DNA of 31,080 bases from Ornithomonoglobus_A sp045532455 (GCA_045532455.1 JAZSFX010000033.1:1-31080); one strand, 5' to 3'; counted from the first letter of the stretch, positions 16,670 through 26,030 are shown. Notes: generated by a model from the sequence alone, not told the origin. Made by a program: numbers and translations.

Positions 16670-16727
16670 ATTTTTGGAAAAATAACATATCAGAATTTAG
16701 ATATCGGCATAATATATCGGAGGAATT

Positions 16728-18611
16728 ATGAATTGCTTAGACGAAATAAAATATTATAAATTATTAGCTCAAAAATGGCCCACAAAAAAAGATGTTGTTT
16801 CTGAAATAATAAACCTTCAGGCAATTTTGAGTCTGCCAAAGGGCACAGAGCATTTTATAAGTGATATTCACGGTGAGTATGAACATTTTATACACATTAT
16901 GAGAACTGCTTCTGGTATTATCAAAGCAAAGATAAACGATATTTATGAGGGTATACTTTCCGAGGATGAGCAGACAAGGCTCGCTAATTTAATATATTAT
17001 CCCGAAAGAGTTTTAAAAATAACAAAAACAAATAAAAAGTGGTACGAAGAAAATCTCTTAAGGCTCATTGAGGTATGTAAGCTTGCCTGCGGAAAATATA
17101 CGCGCTCAAAGGTAAGAAAAGCATTGCCTGAAAAGTATGCGTACATTATAGATGAACTTTTAAACTGTGATTCTAAAAATATAAATAAAGAGCACTACTA
17201 TAACAAAATTATCGAAACTATAATCAGTATAGGAAGTGCAGATGAGTTTATTATAGAAATTGCAGAGGTTATACGAAAACTTTCGGTTGACCATTTGCAT
17301 ATAATTGGCGACATATTCGACAGAGGTCCAAGACCTGATATTGTTATGGATGAACTTATGAAAAACCGTTCTGTCGATATTCAGTGGGGAAACCATGATG
17401 TTGCGTGGATGGGCGCAATGATGGGCAACGAAGCGTGTATTGCCATCGCGGTAGCAAATAGCTTAAAATACGGGAATGTTTTATTCTTGGAAGAAGGCTA
17501 CGGTGTATCGCTCAGGAAGTTAGAGCAGTTTTCTTTGGCTAATTACAGTGGTAAAAACAACCTGGAGAAAATGTACAAAGCAATTTCTGTAATTCGTTTT
17601 AAGCTCGAAGATAAAATTATGAGTGAAACTCCTGATTTTGCTATGAGTGATAGAACAAGACTCGATAAAATTGACTTTGATAATCTTACGTGGTGTGATT
17701 ACAAGCTGAACACCAACGAATTCCCGACACTTATACGCGAAGATGTAACAAAGCTCACCGATGGAGAAAGAGAAGTAATAGATGGCTTAAAGCATAGCTT
17801 TGTGCATAGCGAAAAAATGCAAAAACACTTAAAATTCCTGTTCTCAAAAGGCGGTTTTTATCTGTGCTATAACGGAAATCTTCTGTTTCACGGAAGTGTA
17901 CCACTTGATGATGACGGTGAATTTTTAAAGGTTTCTTATGCATCAAAAGAACTGTGCGGAAAGAGATATCTTGATTTTTGCGAGCGTGAACTAAGAAAAA
18001 TATACAACGAAACAGATAACGAAAAAAGAGAAAAGTTATCTGCATTTGCGTGGTATCTGTGGTGTTCGCCTGAATCACCGCTTTTTGGAAAAAAGACAAT
18101 GGCAACATTCGAGAGAATGTTCATAGATGATCAAAAAGCACATATCGAAGAAAAGCAACCGTATTTTATATTGCAGAATAACGAAGACATATGTAAAAAA
18201 ATCCTTGACGAGTTTGGACTTGACGCTAATAACGGTCATATTATAAACGGACACATTCCCGTAAAATTCAAAAGTGGCGAAAACCCCATAAAAGCTAACG
18301 GAAAATTAATCCTGATAGATGGCGGAATGTCAAAAACATACCGCAAGCAGACGGGTATTGCAGGGTACACGCTCACATTCAATTCGTACGGGTTAACGCT
18401 TACCTCACATTCTTCTTTTGAGAATATAGATTATATCGTTAAAAACAATTTAGAAATGATGTCCCAAAAAGATATAATAGAAACAACAAGAGAAAGAACT
18501 CTTGTTAAGGATACAGATACAGGCAAAAGCTTGCTTAGGGATGTTGCAGATTTAAAAAATTTGATGTTTTTGTATCAATCGGGAGTTATAAGCGAAAAAA
18601 TAACTTTATAA
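16728..18611 (+). CDS. fbp: Fructose-1,6-bisphosphatase class III
   Basis: Hydrolyses fructose-1,6-bisphosphate to fructose-6-phosphate for gluconeogenesis. The 627-residue product matches the large class III enzyme (Firmicutes YydE-type), a calcineurin-like phosphoesterase. Metal-binding motifs are SDIHGE (D46, H48), IIGDIFDRGPRPD (near 193-205) and WGNHDVAWMG (near 220). Later segments NGHIPVK and ILIDGGMSKTYRKQTGIAGY in two parts near 515-545 are also typical of the class. GGAGG precedes the ATG. It lies 58 bases after the deacetylase gene and is followed by a hairpin terminator. Its position after a lactate dehydrogenase complex is compatible with growth on lactate. Confidence 0.96.
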   Translation: MNCLDEIKYYKLLAQKWPTKKDVVSEIINLQAILSLPKGTEHFISDIHGEYEHFIHIMRTASGIIKAKINDIYEGILSEDEQTRLANLIYYPERVLKITKTNKKWYEENLLRLIEVCKLACGKYTRSKVRKALPEKYAYIIDELLNCDSKNINKEHYYNKIIETIISIGSADEFIIEIAEVIRKLSVDHLHIIGDIFDRGPRPDIVMDELMKNRSVDIQWGNHDVAWMGAMMGNEACIAIAVANSLKYGNVLFLEEGYGVSLRKLEQFSLANYSGKNNLEKMYKAISVIRFKLEDKIMSETPDFAMSDRTRLDKIDFDNLTWCDYKLNTNEFPTLIREDVTKLTDGEREVIDGLKHSFVHSEKMQKHLKFLFSKGGFYLCYNGNLLFHGSVPLDDDGEFLKVSYASKELCGKRYLDFCERELRKIYNETDNEKREKLSAFAWYLWCSPESPLFGKKTMATFERMFIDDQKAHIEEKQPYFILQNNEDICKKILDEFGLDANNGHIINGHIPVKFKSGENPIKANGKLILIDGGMSKTYRKQTGIAGYTLTFNSYGLTLTSHSSFENIDYIVKNNLEMMSQKDIIETTRERTLVKDTDTGKSLLRDVADLKNLMFLYQSGVISEKITL

Positions 18612-18614
18612 AAT

Positions 18615-18649
18615 AAAAGTGCAGATTAAGTGATTTAGTCTGCACTTTT
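18615..18649 (+). terminator. Terminator-like hairpin after fbp
   Basis: AAAAGTGCAGATTAA (18615..18629), a five-base loop, then TTAGTCTGCACTTTT (18635..18649): a 15-bp stem with one G-U pair, followed by only a short T-tract. It begins four bases after the fbp stop and the next gene starts 28 bases beyond it, leaving no room for a separate promoter between them, so read-through is likely. Confidence 0.7.
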
Positions 18650-18677
18650 AGTAAATTTTAGCTAAGGAGAAAATGTT

Positions 18678-19175
18678 ATGAAAACGTTGATTGTAATTGA
18701 TATGCAAAATGACTTTATAGACGGAAGTCTTGGAACAAAAGAAGCACTTGCAATAGTAGACAACGTAAAAGAGAAGATAGCAGAGTATAAGAAAAACGGT
18801 GATGAAATAATCTTCACAAGAGATACTCATACAGAGGATTATCTTAACACTGCTGAGGGTAAGAAGTTACCCGTTGAGCATTGCATAAAAGGAACATACG
18901 GTTGGCAGATAGCCGACTTGCTTGCGCTTGACGGTGCAAAAATTATTGATAAACCATCATTTGGGTATACCAAGTGGAATGAAATGAACTTTGAAGAAAT
19001 CGAAATTGTAGGCTTATGTACAGATATCTGTGTTGTTTCCAATGCTCTTATTTTAAAGGCGCAATTTCCTGATGTTAAAATATCAGTTGACAGTGAGTGC
19101 TGTGCAGGCGTTACACCCCAGACACATAACTCAGCATTAGAAACAATGAAAATGTGTCAGATAGAGGTTAAATAA
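18678..19175 (+). CDS. pncA: Isochorismatase-family cysteine hydrolase, probable nicotinamidase
   Basis: Likely hydrolyses nicotinamide to nicotinate and ammonia, feeding the Preiss-Handler route to NAD. The 165-residue product has a complete nicotinamidase set: catalytic D8 (IDMQNDF), K92 (IIDKPS) and C118 (GLCTDICV), with metal ligands D49 and H51 in RDTH and H68 in EHC. The spacing matches the D10/K94/C133 and D52/H54/H71 pattern known for nicotinamidases. It is shorter than many PncA proteins (180-215), so another isochorismatase-like amidase is possible. GGAG precedes the ATG. Two bases separate it from the DUF1653 gene. Confidence 0.75.
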   Translation: MKTLIVIDMQNDFIDGSLGTKEALAIVDNVKEKIAEYKKNGDEIIFTRDTHTEDYLNTAEGKKLPVEHCIKGTYGWQIADLLALDGAKIIDKPSFGYTKWNEMNFEEIEIVGLCTDICVVSNALILKAQFPDVKISVDSECCAGVTPQTHNSALETMKMCQIEVK

Positions 19176-19177
19176 CT

Positions 19178-19405
19178 ATGCGTAAACTGGAAATAGGCAA
19201 GGTATATAAGCACTTTAAGGGTAATTTGTATCGTGTAGAGGATATTGCAAAACATTCAGAAACGGGCGAAACATATGTGGTCTACAGACAAATGTATGGT
19301 GATAACTCCCTGTGGATAAGACCGCTTGCAATGTTTTTGGAGGAGGTTGACCGCAACAAGTATTCCGATATCACACAAAAATACAGATTTGAATTATTTG
19401 AATAA
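19178..19405 (+). CDS. DUF1653 family protein
   Basis: A 75-residue protein with the DUF1653 pattern: an N-terminal GKVYKHFKGNLYRV, TGETYVVYRQMYGD and LWIRPLAMFLEEVD, rich in aromatic and basic residues as expected for a compact beta domain. No biochemical role is established for this family. It begins two bases after the pncA-like gene and presumably shares its transcript; a hairpin follows. Confidence 0.85.
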   Translation: MRKLEIGKVYKHFKGNLYRVEDIAKHSETGETYVVYRQMYGDNSLWIRPLAMFLEEVDRNKYSDITQKYRFELFE

Positions 19406-19407
19406 AA

Positions 19408-19441
19408 AATACGTATCTCATTTATTTTTGGGATACGTATT
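19408..19441 (+). terminator. Terminator hairpin after the DUF1653 gene
   Basis: AATACGTATCTCA (19408..19420) pairs with TGGGATACGTATT (19429..19441) through a stem of 13 bp with one G-U pair and an eight-base T-rich loop, followed by a T-rich stretch (TATATTTTAT). The gap from here to yitT (to 19616) otherwise holds a 7-bp inverted repeat GGTGTTT/AAACACC (19464..19494) of unknown meaning and the yitT promoter. Confidence 0.65.
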
Positions 19442-19556
19442 ATATTTTATCTTAAAAAGTGTTGGTGTTTTCTGGATTTCAATGGGGAAACACCGTGAAT
19501 CTTTTGAATGTTTTATTGTACAACTTTTAATATATAAACAACTTTCAAATAATATA

Positions 19557-19585
19557 TTGCAATAAATGACATTTTGTGGTACAAT
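19557..19585 (+). promoter_or_regulatory. Sigma-A promoter of yitT
   Basis: TTGCAA (19557..19562), 17 bases, TACAAT (19580..19585). Transcription would begin near 19592, which rules out the GTG at 19590 as a start codon and supports the ATG at 19617. Confidence 0.65.
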
Positions 19586-19616
19586 GTAGGTGAAACTACA
19601 TTTGAGAGGTAAGGCT

Positions 19617-20453
19617 ATGAAAAAATTCACAGATTATTTAACTATTGTATTTGGACTTGTTATGGTTGCATTTGCAGTAAGTGTGATAATTGCACCAAAC
19701 AAGATTGTACAGGGAGGAGTAACAGGTTTCTCCACAGTACTGCTCTATATTGGCAATATTCCCATTTCAATTACAAACTTTGTAACAAATGCCATACTTA
19801 TTTTGCTGGGCATAAAAATACTTGGACGTGAATTCATTATAAAGACAGTTATAAGTACGGCAATACTGTCAGTGTTTATAGAAATATTTTCAAAATTCTC
19901 ACCTCTTGTGGAGGACAGACTCCTTGCAAGTATTTTTGGCGGATGTATCTACGGTGTCGGGATAGGTCTCACACTATTAAAAGGCTCATCCTCGGGCGGA
20001 ACAGATATTATAGGACGTATATTTCAGTACTTCTTTCCGCATATGAGTATCGGCACACTTTTGCTGTGTATAGACGGTGTGGTAATACTTGGAAGCTATA
20101 TTGTTTTCAGGGATATAGAGCTTGTAATGTATGGATGTATAACAATCTTTATATCAACATTCTCTATAAATTATCTTATAAAAAAACTTAACATATCAAA
20201 GGTTGCTTTTGTTATTTCCGACCAAGGTGATTTAATTGCAAACAAGCTTATATCCACCTCGGGCAGAGGAGTAACCAAAATTGATGTAGTTGGTGCATAC
20301 AGTAATGATAAAAAACATATGCTTATGTGTGCTATAAAGGAAAAAGAAATGCCCGAATTTCAGCGCAAAATAGAGGAAGTTGATAAGGATGCATTTACAA
20401 TTTTCTCCGAATCTCAACAGATTTTCGGAAACGGATTTTATGTATATAAATAA
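19617..20453 (+). CDS. YitT family membrane protein with C-terminal DUF2179 domain
   Basis: A 278-residue integral membrane protein of the YitT/DUF161 family, function unestablished (transport has been proposed). The N-terminal two thirds hold about five membrane segments with the family's glycine-rich stretches IVQGGVTGFSTVL and LLKGSSSGGTDIIGRI; the C-terminal soluble DUF2179 domain (about 215-278) contains GRGVTKIDVVGAYSNDKKH and ends FGNGFYVYK. A GTG nine codons upstream is excluded because it lies at the predicted transcription start. GAGAGG precedes the chosen ATG. A PfkB-type kinase gene follows after 31 bases. Confidence 0.9.
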   Translation: MKKFTDYLTIVFGLVMVAFAVSVIIAPNKIVQGGVTGFSTVLLYIGNIPISITNFVTNAILILLGIKILGREFIIKTVISTAILSVFIEIFSKFSPLVEDRLLASIFGGCIYGVGIGLTLLKGSSSGGTDIIGRIFQYFFPHMSIGTLLLCIDGVVILGSYIVFRDIELVMYGCITIFISTFSINYLIKKLNISKVAFVISDQGDLIANKLISTSGRGVTKIDVVGAYSNDKKHMLMCAIKEKEMPEFQRKIEEVDKDAFTIFSESQQIFGNGFYVYK

Positions 20454-20484
20454 CTAAAACAAACAAAAGGCGGAGGCAGAAAAA

Positions 20485-21573
20485 ATGAAATACTCAGAGC
20501 AATTTATTGCAAAAAAAGGAGAAATCCAAAACAAGACTGTAAGCATTGGCTTTGACGGATTTGTGGATTTGATTATTCATCCCGTAAAAAGCAGAGCAGA
20601 CGAAAAAACAGTTACATATTATCCTACAATCGACCAATTCGGCGAAAAAATCACAAGCCTTGCAGGTCGTAGCGGTAATGTCGAATTAATTATAAAGAGC
20701 ACAGATTTTGGCGGTTGCGGTCCGCACTATGCTAATGGTCTTGCAAATATGGACGTTAAGTGTACTTGCGTTGGCGCTATGGGCTATCCACAAAAAAATT
20801 CCGTATTTGCGCTAAATCCAAACTGTAAAACAATAAGCATATGCGAGCCTGGATATTCATATGTATTTGAGTTTGGTGATGGTAAAATCATAATGAGCGA
20901 CATCGAAAAAATCAGCCAGATGAGATGGAGTGATTTAATCGGCCGTATAAGCGTTGACGAATTGGTAGAAATATTCGATGATGCTGATATCATTACATTG
21001 GTAAACTGGAGTTATCTTGTACATTTCCACGAAATTTACGAGAAGTTCCTCGAAATTGTTATGCCAAGACTTTCTAAAAAAGATAGAAAAATATACATAG
21101 ATATTGCTGATTGCGCAAAACGTCAACCCGAAGAAATCAAATCAGCACTTAAAATGTTTGGTAAATACAGTGAGTATGCTCCTACATATTTGGGTCTTAA
21201 CAAGAGCGAGGGTATGGTTATGCACTCAATTCTGTGTGAGGGCGAATATGCAGGTTCACTTCCTGTTGCAAGAGCAATCAAGGAATTCTCGGGTATAGGC
21301 ACAGTAGTAATACACCCTGTTGATAGCTCAGCTGCAGTATATGACGGTGGCGAGGTCGAAGTTCAGGGTATTGTATGCGAAAATCCAAAGAAGACAACAG
21401 GCGGCGGCGACAACTTCAACAGTGGTTTCTGCGCAGGTTTACTTGGCGGACTTGATATTAAGAGCTGTCTTGTAAGCGGTATGACAACCTCATATCTGTA
21501 TGTTAAAAACGGAAAATGCAATAGCTTTGATGATATAGCCCAGGCTATGAAGATGTACGATGACAGAGCATAA
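20485..21573 (+). CDS. PfkB/ribokinase-family carbohydrate kinase
   Basis: ATP-dependent kinase of the ribokinase fold, 362 residues. The N-terminus reads SIGFDGFVDLI, and a glycine pair appears in TDFGGCGPHYANGLANM, where the family closes over the sugar. The C-terminal anion-hole motif is TTGGGDNFNSGF, with D309 as the catalytic base. The substrate cannot be told from these motifs; sugars, nucleosides and sugar phosphates are all possible in this family. GGAGG precedes the ATG. It is probably co-transcribed with the YitT gene and ends at a strong terminator. Confidence 0.85.
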   Translation: MKYSEQFIAKKGEIQNKTVSIGFDGFVDLIIHPVKSRADEKTVTYYPTIDQFGEKITSLAGRSGNVELIIKSTDFGGCGPHYANGLANMDVKCTCVGAMGYPQKNSVFALNPNCKTISICEPGYSYVFEFGDGKIIMSDIEKISQMRWSDLIGRISVDELVEIFDDADIITLVNWSYLVHFHEIYEKFLEIVMPRLSKKDRKIYIDIADCAKRQPEEIKSALKMFGKYSEYAPTYLGLNKSEGMVMHSILCEGEYAGSLPVARAIKEFSGIGTVVIHPVDSSAAVYDGGEVEVQGIVCENPKKTTGGGDNFNSGFCAGLLGGLDIKSCLVSGMTTSYLYVKNGKCNSFDDIAQAMKMYDDRA

Positions 21574-21576
21574 TTC

Positions 21577-21607
21577 AAAGAGACGTGCCAGATGGCACGT
21601 CTTTTTT
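21577..21607 (+). terminator. Rho-independent terminator after the PfkB-type kinase
   Basis: AGACGTGCC (21581..21589), loop AGAT, GGCACGTCT (21594..21602), then a run of T. The GC-rich 9-bp stem, lengthened by A-T and G-U pairs, and the T-tract make a textbook intrinsic terminator. Confidence 0.92.
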
Positions 21608-21647
21608 GTTGTAAAAAAAAGTTCACAAAAAAGTCAAGATTATGAAA

Positions 21648-21676
21648 TTGACTGTTAGGTCAAAAAGTTATATAAT
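21648..21676 (+). promoter_or_regulatory. Sigma-A promoter of the activase-like gene
   Basis: TTGACT (21648..21653), 17 bases, TATAAT (21671..21676), giving a leader of about 75 bases. The -35 lies in a small dyad TTGAC-(5)-GTCAA (21648..21662) that could be an operator half-site pair. Confidence 0.75.
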
Positions 21677-21757
21677 TATAATGATATATTATGCATTAAC
21701 GGACATTTATTGTCTTAATATAATAACATAAACAAAGTCAAAGGTGGGGTAAATTGT

Positions 21758-24700
21758 ATGAAAAATCCGAACTGCAAATTGCATATGGGTATAGACGTAG
21801 GCTCAACAACTGTTAAGCTTGTTTTGCTTGATGAAAACGATAAAATACTTTTTGCCAAATACCGCAGACATTTTTCTGATATAAAAAATACCGTAATGGA
21901 GTTATTTAAAGAGGTTTCGCAAATAGTTAGGGATAGCAAATTCACAGTTGTTATAACAGGCTCAGGCGGATTACTACTATCAAACACATTGGGATTACCA
22001 TTTGTGCAGGAGGTTATTGCAAATAAATGCGCAATACAAAAATTTCTCCCCGATACAGACGTAGTAATAGAGCTTGGCGGTGAGGACGCAAAAATACTCT
22101 ACCTCACGGGCGGACTCGAACAGAGAATGAACGGTACGTGTGCTGGCGGTACAGGGTCGTTTATCGACCAGATGGCAATACTCTTAAAAACAGACGCTGA
22201 CGGATTAAATGAGCTTGCACAAAATCACGATACAATCTATCCTATTGCGGCGCGTTGCGGAGTATTTGCAAAATCAGACGTTCAACCGTTGCTTAACGAG
22301 GGCGCAGCAAAAGAAAATATTGCAGCGTCTATTTTGCAGGCGGTTGTAACACAGACAATAAGCGGTCTTGCACAAGGCAGACCAATTAAGGGAAACATAG
22401 TATTTTTGGGCGGTCCGTTGTATTTTCTTCCGCAACTGCGTAAGCAGTTCGAGGAAATGCTAAAAGAAAATGCAACCTCTTTTACAATTCCCGAAAATGC
22501 ACAGCTTTTTGTTGCTATTGGTGCATCACTTATGAGAGATGACGCGTGTATCACAATGGCTGAGCTTATGAGTAAAATTGAAAATGCAAAGGAAGCTGAG
22601 GCGGAAATTACAAGAATAAGACCACTTTTCCTTGACGAAGAAGAAAGATGCGAATTTTTTGAGCGCCATAGCAAAGACGTTGCAAAACGCGGTGATATTC
22701 TGGAGGCTTCAGGTCCTGTTTATCTCGGGTTTGATGTTGGCTCTACAACAATAAAAGCAACATTAATTGACGAAAACTCTGATATTTTATATACATACTA
22801 CGGAAAGAACGAAGGCTCGCCCATCACAAGAGGAATAGAAATACTTCGTGAGTTATACTCAAAACTTCCCGACGAAGCATATATTGCAAATGCGTGCACA
22901 ACGGGTTATGGTGAGCTTATTTTAAAAACTGCCTTCAGAATAAGAGAGGGTGAAATCGAAACAATAGCACACTACAAAGCAGCCAACTATTTCCTGCCTG
23001 ACGTTGATTTTATAATCGACATAGGCGGTCAGGATATGAAGTGTATGAAAATAAAAGACGGCGTTATAGACTCGATTATGCTTAATGAGGCGTGCTCATC
23101 GGGTTGTGGGTCATTTATTCAGACTTTTGCAGAGTCATTGGGAATGGAAACCGTTGAATTCTCAAAAGCCGCACTTGATGCCACTGCCCCTGTAGATTTG
23201 GGCACACGTTGTACAGTGTTTATGAATTCACGTGTTAAGCAGGCACAAAAAGAGGGCGCAACAGTCGGTGATATAAGTGCTGGACTTTCGTATTCAGTTG
23301 TAAGAAACGCACTCTATAAGGTTATAAAGTTGCGTGATACCTCACAAATGGGTAAAAGAATAGTTGTACAGGGCGGAACATTCAATAATAATGCAATTTT
23401 AAGGTGTTTTGAACTCCTTACCGAAAAAAATGCAATAAGACCTGATATTGCAGGAATGATGGGTGCTTTTGGCGCGGCTATTGTAGCAAAAGAAAGATAC
23501 AATGGTGAAAAGTGCGATATAATACGTAAAGATGAGCTTGATAACTTCACATTCGAAACAGAGCTTTCGCGTTGTGAGGGTTGTAACAACCATTGTCAGC
23601 TTACAATAACGTCGTTTGGCGACGGTGGAAAGTTTGTTTCGGGAAACCGTTGCGAGCGCGGTGCGGGAATTGAAAAAAGTAAAAATCAACTGCCCGATTT
23701 ATACGGCTATAAATATAAGCGTGTATTTAACTATAAATCAAAGAAAGATGCCCCAATGGGTGTTATAGGCTTGCCAAGAGTCTTAAATATGTACGAGAAT
23801 TATCCTCTGTGGCATACATTCTTTACAGAGCTTGGCTTTGAGGTCAGAACATCTTCAAGAAGCACGCACGCAATTTACGAAAAGGGAATAGATTCTATTC
23901 CAAGCGAGAGCGCGTGTTATCCCGCAAAGCTTGTGCACGGACATATTCAGGATTTGATAGATAAGGGTATAAAAACTATTTTTTATCCGTGTATTCCCTA
24001 CGAGCAGATAGAATATTCCGATGCGGGAAACCACTTTAACTGTCCTATGGTTACATCATATCCTGAGGTTATATACAACAATATGGACGTTTTAAGGAGC
24101 AAGGACATAAAGTTTATGTATCCGTTTATTAACCTTGCAGACAGAGCGTCGTTTAACCGCCAGATGATAAAGGCACTAAAGGATTATAATTTCACCAAGG
24201 AGCAGATAATAGAAGCGGGTGAAAAAGCATTTAATGAGCTTCTGAATTTCAAAAATGATATCCGTAAAAAAGGCGAGGAAACAATAGCGTGGCTTAATCA
24301 AAACGGGAAAAGGGGAATAGTACTTGCAGGCAGACCATACCACATAGATCCCGAAATTCATCACGGTATTCCAGAGATGATAACCTCGCTCGGATTTGCA
24401 GTTTTAACAGAAGACAGTATTGCTCATCTTGGCCATCTGCAAAGAGATATACGTGTTGTGGACCAATGGGCATACCACACAAGACTTTACGAGGCTTCTG
24501 CAAAGGTAATAAAAGAAAATTGTCTCGATTTAATTCAACTCAATTCATTTGGTTGCGGACTTGATGCAGTTACCACCGATCAGGTTCAGGAAATTTTAGA
24601 GTCAAGAGAAAAAATATACACAACATTAAAAATTGACGAAGTATCAAACCTTGGTACTGCAAGAATAAGAGTACGTTCCTTAAAAGCGGCAGTAAACGAG

Positions 24701-26029
24701 CGAGAGGCAAACCACTTTATTCCGCATAAAATTGAGGACTACACCATAAACAGAGTAAAATTCACTGCAGAAGAAAAGAAAAAGCATACTATAATTTTTC
24801 CACAGATGAGTCCTACTCATTTTGGAATGTTTGAGGCAGTTTTAAGAGCTAACGGATATAAAGCAGCACTGTTAGAGCACGTTACGCCCGAAGACGTTGA
24901 GGCTGGCTTGAAGAGCGTAAATAACGATGCGTGCTATCCGTCTATTATTGTTACGGGTCAGCTTGTGAATGCTTTCACAAGCGGAAAGGTCGACCCACAT
25001 AACACCTCTGTTATGATAACGCAGACGGGCGGTGGGTGTCGTGCAACAAACTACATAGCATTTTTAAGAAAAGCTCTAAAAGAAGCAGGATACGGTTATG
25101 TACCCGTAATATCTCTGAATATATCAGGCTTAGAGGGCAATCCTGGGTTTAAAATAACACCAAAGCTTGTTGACGGTCTTATTAAGGCTTGCACATGGGG
25201 AGATTTGTTGCTTACACTTACCCTGCGCATACGCCCCTACGAAATTAATAAGGGTCAGACGAACGAGGTATATAATAAGTGGCTAAAACGTCTATACCGC
25301 GATATTGCAACCTCTAACCGAAAAGAAACAAAACACAAAAGAGTAATTGACGCAATAATTGCTGATTTTGATTCAATCCCCGTTGATATGAGTATTGTTA
25401 AACCAAAGGTTGGTGTGGTGGGTGAAATATTGGTTAAATTCCACCCCGACGCAAACAACAATATTATTGACGTTATAGAAGCAGAGGGCGGAGAGGCTGT
25501 TATGCCGGGACTTGCAGATTTTATGTTGTACTGTCTGTATAACTCTAACTTTAAAAAGGAAAATCTGGGAGCAAAATCATCTTCTGCGATGCTTTGTAAT
25601 CTTGCTATATGGGGAGTAGAAAGCTACAGAAAGCATATGACAAAAATGCTCGAAAACAACCCCAAATTTGCTACGCGTGCACCAAAGCAGATAAAGGAAA
25701 TTGCGCAAAATGCAAAAAATGTTCTTCAGCTTGGACACTGTGCGGGTGAAGGTTGGTTTTTAACAGGCGAAATGATAGAGCTTATCGAAAGCGGTGCGCC
25801 AAATATTGCCTGTGTTCAACCGTTTGCGTGTCTGCCAAACCACGTAACAGGCAAGGGCATGATAAAAGAAATAAGACGACAATATCCCGAGGCAAATATT
25901 GTTGCAGTTGACTACGACCCGGGTGCAAGTGAGGTTAATCAGCTGAACCGTATAAAGCTTATGATTGCAGTTGCATTTGAGAATTTATCAAAAGAACAGG
26001 GAAAATCAAAGGAAATAATTGAGGTCTAA
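21758..26029 (+). CDS. Acyl-CoA dehydratase activase-related protein with two BadF/BadG/BcrA/BcrD ATPase modules and DUF2229
   Basis: A very large (1423-residue) protein related to the ATP-driven activators of 2-hydroxyacyl-CoA dehydratases and benzoyl-CoA reductases. Module 1 (about 7-265) has GIDVGSTTVKLVLLDE, ELGGEDAK and cysteines C128 and C167; module 2 (about 322-585) has GFDVGSTTIKATLIDE, DIGGQDMK, C446 and C485. A cysteine patch C606-x2-C609-x3-C613 with C632 follows, then DUF2229 (about 655-880) and a C-terminal part ending in HgdB-like ACVQPFACLPNHVTGKGM and VAVDYDPGASEVNQLNRIKL. Such fusions are widespread in Clostridia, but their substrate is not known. It is a single-gene unit with its own promoter and terminator. 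The true function may be reductase or dehydratase activation of an unknown CoA or ACP substrate. Confidence 0.9.
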   Translation: MKNPNCKLHMGIDVGSTTVKLVLLDENDKILFAKYRRHFSDIKNTVMELFKEVSQIVRDSKFTVVITGSGGLLLSNTLGLPFVQEVIANKCAIQKFLPDTDVVIELGGEDAKILYLTGGLEQRMNGTCAGGTGSFIDQMAILLKTDADGLNELAQNHDTIYPIAARCGVFAKSDVQPLLNEGAAKENIAASILQAVVTQTISGLAQGRPIKGNIVFLGGPLYFLPQLRKQFEEMLKENATSFTIPENAQLFVAIGASLMRDDACITMAELMSKIENAKEAEAEITRIRPLFLDEEERCEFFERHSKDVAKRGDILEASGPVYLGFDVGSTTIKATLIDENSDILYTYYGKNEGSPITRGIEILRELYSKLPDEAYIANACTTGYGELILKTAFRIREGEIETIAHYKAANYFLPDVDFIIDIGGQDMKCMKIKDGVIDSIMLNEACSSGCGSFIQTFAESLGMETVEFSKAALDATAPVDLGTRCTVFMNSRVKQAQKEGATVGDISAGLSYSVVRNALYKVIKLRDTSQMGKRIVVQGGTFNNNAILRCFELLTEKNAIRPDIAGMMGAFGAAIVAKERYNGEKCDIIRKDELDNFTFETELSRCEGCNNHCQLTITSFGDGGKFVSGNRCERGAGIEKSKNQLPDLYGYKYKRVFNYKSKKDAPMGVIGLPRVLNMYENYPLWHTFFTELGFEVRTSSRSTHAIYEKGIDSIPSESACYPAKLVHGHIQDLIDKGIKTIFYPCIPYEQIEYSDAGNHFNCPMVTSYPEVIYNNMDVLRSKDIKFMYPFINLADRASFNRQMIKALKDYNFTKEQIIEAGEKAFNELLNFKNDIRKKGEETIAWLNQNGKRGIVLAGRPYHIDPEIHHGIPEMITSLGFAVLTEDSIAHLGHLQRDIRVVDQWAYHTRLYEASAKVIKENCLDLIQLNSFGCGLDAVTTDQVQEILESREKIYTTLKIDEVSNLGTARIRVRSLKAAVNEREANHFIPHKIEDYTINRVKFTAEEKKKHTIIFPQMSPTHFGMFEAVLRANGYKAALLEHVTPEDVEAGLKSVNNDACYPSIIVTGQLVNAFTSGKVDPHNTSVMITQTGGGCRATNYIAFLRKALKEAGYGYVPVISLNISGLEGNPGFKITPKLVDGLIKACTWGDLLLTLTLRIRPYEINKGQTNEVYNKWLKRLYRDIATSNRKETKHKRVIDAIIADFDSIPVDMSIVKPKVGVVGEILVKFHPDANNNIIDVIEAEGGEAVMPGLADFMLYCLYNSNFKKENLGAKSSSAMLCNLAIWGVESYRKHMTKMLENNPKFATRAPKQIKEIAQNAKNVLQLGHCAGEGWFLTGEMIELIESGAPNIACVQPFACLPNHVTGKGMIKEIRRQYPEANIVAVDYDPGASEVNQLNRIKLMIAVAFENLSKEQGKSKEIIEV

Positions 26030-26030
26030 A

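Noticed and set aside
19464..19494. GGTGTTT/AAACACC inverted repeat in the gap before yitT
   Set aside because: Only seven base pairs with a 17-base loop and no link to the promoter 60 bases away; not enough to call a site.
19590..19616. GTG start nine codons upstream for the YitT protein
   Set aside because: It coincides with the predicted transcription start, lacks a ribosome site, and adds residues (LHLRGKA) unlike the family N-terminus.
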